Source: Orrella daihaiensis (GTDB lineage Bacteria > Pseudomonadota > Gammaproteobacteria > Burkholderiales > Burkholderiaceae_B). From it: a DNA stretch of 64,000 bases. Shown here piece after piece: positions 61,748-64,000 of the stretch. A model generated the notes under the pieces. It did not search any database. It was given only the letters and a program-made list of their open reading frames with translations, and was not told the DNA's origin. The position numbers and the translations under genes are program-made. Where the stretch lies: the NCBI RefSeq assembly GCF_022811525.1, contig NZ_CP063982.1, positions 2,542,001 through 2,606,000 of the forward strand, written 5' to 3'. The number at the start of each line of letters is the position of its first letter. Position 1 is the stretch's first letter.

Positions 61748-62592
61748 GCGCGCCCGATATCTGGATGATTGGTGATATCCAGGGTTGCTATGCGCCACTG
61801 GACGCGTTGCTTTCGCAGCCGACCATCGCAGACAATCCTCAGGCGCGTTTCTGGTTTGCTGGCGACCTGGTTAATCGCGGTCCAAGCTCATTACAGACGC
61901 TCAGACGACTGATGTCACTCGAAGACCGTAGCGTCTTCCTGCTCGGCAACCACGACTTGCATTTGTTAGCGGTTGCTGCGGGTATTCGGGCCCCTGGTAA
62001 AAACGATACGTTTCATGAGGTCCTGACCGCACCGGACGCGGGCGACATTATTCATTGGTTGCGCCATCGTAAACTTGCCCATTTTGAGCTCGATCATCTG
62101 ATGGTTCACGCCGGGGTTTTACCCAAATGGACCGTCAAAAAAACGCTATCACTTGCTGCAGAAGTAGAGCAGGCACTTCGCAGTGACAACTGGGCCAAGT
62201 CATTGCAAAAAATGTACGGTAACGAGCCCACGCGCTGGAAAGAAGGCCACACGGGCACCAAACGCCTGCGGGTGATCATCAATGCATTGACGCGATTACG
62301 CATGTGCAACCCCAAGGGCCACATGATGCTTGCGGTCAAATCTTCACCCAAGGATCGTACCGACGATTTGATTCCTTGGTTTGATATGCCAGGCCGCGCA
62401 ACAAGCGATGTCACCGTTGTATTTGGTCACTGGTCAACGCTGGGACTGCTGAACCGGCCAGATGTCATCTGCTTGGATACGGGTTGCGTCTGGGGTGGTC
62501 ATTTATCAGCTATGCGCCTGCAAGATCGCCGATTGCTGCAAGTCGCCTGCCATCAAGAGTTGGACCCCCTGGCCGCATCACTCGTGCCGTGA
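61744..62592 (+). CDS. apaH: symmetrical bis(5'-nucleosyl)-tetraphosphatase
   Basis: A 282-aa phosphoesterase hydrolysing Ap4A to two ADP. Metallophosphatase motifs: IGDIQGCYAPLDALL near 8, FAGDLVNRGPSSLQTL near 37, LLGNHDLHLLAV near 64 and VFGHWSTLGLL near 222. Ap4A accumulates under stress. It is translationally coupled to lptG and convergent with plsC. Confidence 0.95.
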   Translation: MSAPDIWMIGDIQGCYAPLDALLSQPTIADNPQARFWFAGDLVNRGPSSLQTLRRLMSLEDRSVFLLGNHDLHLLAVAAGIRAPGKNDTFHEVLTAPDAGDIIHWLRHRKLAHFELDHLMVHAGVLPKWTVKKTLSLAAEVEQALRSDNWAKSLQKMYGNEPTRWKEGHTGTKRLRVIINALTRLRMCNPKGHMMLAVKSSPKDRTDDLIPWFDMPGRATSDVTVVFGHWSTLGLLNRPDVICLDTGCVWGGHLSAMRLQDRRLLQVACHQELDPLAASLVP

Positions 62593-62614
62593 ATATGGCA
62601 AGATGCGAGGAACG

Positions 62615-63364
62615 TCAAGCCTGATTCACCAGAACAACCTCACGAATGGACTGCCTGGCGTGGCTAGCGAGCTCGGCACGAGGTGGTTTAGCCTGATCAG
62701 GTGTGCCTATTAGAGGCAAGAATACGAGCTCAACACTCACGCCCGTCGTACCGAGCAAACGCCAGAGGTTTTGAAGAAGAGACTCCTCACCGACAAATGC
62801 GGGCAATGCACTACGCTCACCGCGATGGTAGTAACGCAACGCCACCGGCTGAATAGCGATATCCGGTTCACGTGCTGGCTCAAACAAGTTGCCATAAAAG
62901 TTCAGCACATCAAACCCCTCGGAGGTAGTCCCTTCCGGGAAAAGACCCACGGGCTGGTTACGGCTAAAACGCAGTTTCATGGCCTGACCCGCGCGATGGA
63001 CAGCATGCCGATAACCACGCTCTATAAAAATCGTGTCCGCACCCGCCGCTAGCCAACCAATGATGGGCCAGTGGCGAATTTCTTGCTTGGCAACAAATGC
63101 GGTAGCACGCACCACATTCAAAACGAAGATATCAAGCCAAGAGACATGGTTCACTGCCCATAAGACTGGACCCGTTTTAACTGGATCACCCTGTATACGG
63201 GTACGAACCCCACACAACATCAATAAGACCCGGGACCAGTGTTTCTTTAAGCCAAGCCTGCCTGAGCGTCCTGCCCAAGGAAATACCAGACCGATCGTCA
63301 GCAGACCGCACAGCACCCACAACGCCACGACCGGCGCTCTGAGTGCAAACAATGCCACCCTCAC
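62615..63364 (-). CDS. plsC: 1-acyl-sn-glycerol-3-phosphate acyltransferase-like protein
   Basis: A 249-aa membrane-associated acyltransferase. An N-terminal hydrophobic segment is followed by the HX4D catalytic motif NHVSWLDIF near residue 72 and the phosphate-binding FPEGTTSEG near 142. It probably makes phosphatidate or acylates lysophospholipids. It has a GTG start overlapping the dihydroorotase stop (GTGA), so the two are coupled. Confidence 0.88.
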   Translation of the reverse strand: MRVALFALRAPVVALWVLCGLLTIGLVFPWAGRSGRLGLKKHWSRVLLMLCGVRTRIQGDPVKTGPVLWAVNHVSWLDIFVLNVVRATAFVAKQEIRHWPIIGWLAAGADTIFIERGYRHAVHRAGQAMKLRFSRNQPVGLFPEGTTSEGFDVLNFYGNLFEPAREPDIAIQPVALRYYHRGERSALPAFVGEESLLQNLWRLLGTTGVSVELVFLPLIGTPDQAKPPRAELASHARQSIREVVLVNQA

Positions 63365-64000
63365 CCGGCTCGCTCCCAGACCACGCGGCCACGCATGATG
63401 GTGGCTTGAACCCGGCCAGGCAACTCCATGCCAAGAAAGGGCGTGTGCCGACTTTGGCTGACCAGCGATTGCCTGGCCACAATCCAGTGATCATCAAGGT
63501 TAACCACGCAAAAATCTGCGGGTGCGCCCACCACCAAAGAACCCACCGGCGGCATGGCCTGTGAGCAGGTGCGCAACACAGCAGCAGGTCCTGAGGTGAC
63601 CCGCGCCAGCGCCTGGGTCAGCGGTATGTTGTCCTCCCGCGCCCACTTGATGGCCAGGCTCAATAAAAGCTCCAAGCCAGTAGCACCAGACTCTGCCTCT
63701 GCGAAAGGCATCTGTTTGCCATCGTCATCAACGGGTGTATGGTCCGAGCACAACGCATCGACCGTACCATCGGCTAGCGCTTGGCGCAAAGCCTCGCGGT
63801 CGCGTTGAGTTCGCAATGGTGGATCCAACCGATAATGGGTGTCGTAGTAGCCGATATCCACATCGGTCAGATGTGCATGATTGACTGTGGTGTCGCAAGT
63901 CACTGGCAGACCTTGGGCCTTGGCTTGGCGAATGAGTTCCACACCTGCTGCGGAACTGATGCGACAGATATGTAACTTCACACCCACGCTTCGCTGCAAT
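63361..64000 (-). CDS. dihydroorotase-like amidohydrolase, C-terminal part (cut by window edge)
   Basis: The last 213 or so residues of a class I dihydroorotase-type protein. Visible are the KLHICRISSAAGVELIRQAKAQG strand with a metal His, CDTTVNHAHLTD, the RLDPPLRTQRDREALRQALADGTVDALCSDHTPV block with the catalytic Asp, and GSLVVGAPADFCVVNLDD at the end. It may be active PyrC or the non-catalytic PyrX partner of PyrB; the N-terminal HxH metal motif that would decide lies beyond base 64000. It is coupled to plsC. Confidence 0.85.
   Translation of the reverse strand, partial: LQRSVGVKLHICRISSAAGVELIRQAKAQGLPVTCDTTVNHAHLTDVDIGYYDTHYRLDPPLRTQRDREALRQALADGTVDALCSDHTPVDDDGKQMPFAEAESGATGLELLLSLAIKWAREDNIPLTQALARVTSGPAAVLRTCSQAMPPVGSLVVGAPADFCVVNLDDHWIVARQSLVSQSRHTPFLGMELPGRVQATIMRGRVVWERAG

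Overview
The window looks like a chromosomal segment of a betaproteobacterium of the order Burkholderiales, most likely Alcaligenaceae-like. The housekeeping blocks tyrS / M23 peptidase / anmK / erpA / argC / rpsI-rplM, glyA-nrdR-ribD-ribE, tlpA-aroQ-accB-accC-prmA-DUF3426 and aroE / apaH / plsC / dihydroorotase follow orders I associate with Bordetella relatives, and a lysine/alanine-rich histone H1-like gene follows nrdAB. The family assignment comes from remembered gene order and was not computed.

Region 1 (1-10132) is the most interesting part: a pyridine-carboxylate catabolic cluster in two divergent arms. On the left are a 6-hydroxynicotinate reductase (cut by the window edge), a ferredoxin-NADP reductase, a TetR regulator, an enamidase and a DUF1185/PF06684 protein. 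Converging on them is an operon TAXI solute-binding protein -> fused TRAP permease -> NadC -> a fusion of ribose-1,5-bisphosphokinase (PhnN) with an AMP-phosphorylase-like (type 2 'thymidine phosphorylase') domain. The two outward promoter regions carry the same 16-bp operator, TGTAG-N6-CTACA, so the arms are probably one regulon. The enzymes suggest an undescribed PRPP-recycling route: quinolinate + PRPP -> nicotinate mononucleotide + CO2 (NadC), phosphorolysis to nicotinate + ribose 1,5-bisphosphate, and rephosphorylation to PRPP (PhnN). Nicotinate would then go through 6-hydroxynicotinate, its reduction, and ring opening by enamidase. The nicotinate hydroxylase is not in the window.

Region 2 (10282-20085) is accessory: an FRG-domain protein, an N-formylglutamate amidohydrolase family protein, a VOC protein, an acetoin-forming pair (acetolactate synthase and decarboxylase), an exported beta-carbonic anhydrase, a HipBA toxin-antitoxin pair and a DUF4143 ATPase behind a long dyad. 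It ends at tRNA-Ser(GGA).

Region 3 (20232-64000) is mostly core: riboflavin synthesis, NrdR, GlyA, TyrS, a murein peptidase, AnmK, ErpA, an APC permease, ArgC, ribosomal proteins L13/S9, PmbA, DarP, a carboxylesterase, a Pat-type lysine acetyltransferase, GltX, class I ribonucleotide reductase behind paired NrdR boxes, the histone-like protein, YggT, a mechanosensitive channel, a glycine-zipper lipoprotein, a PfkB kinase, DUF3426, PrmA, AccC/AccB, AroQ, TlpA, Mpl, a YqiA-like esterase, an RNB exonuclease, a TonB-like protein, AroE, LptG, ApaH, PlsC and the C-terminal part of a dihydroorotase. No CRISPR array, rRNA, insertion sequence or integrase was seen.
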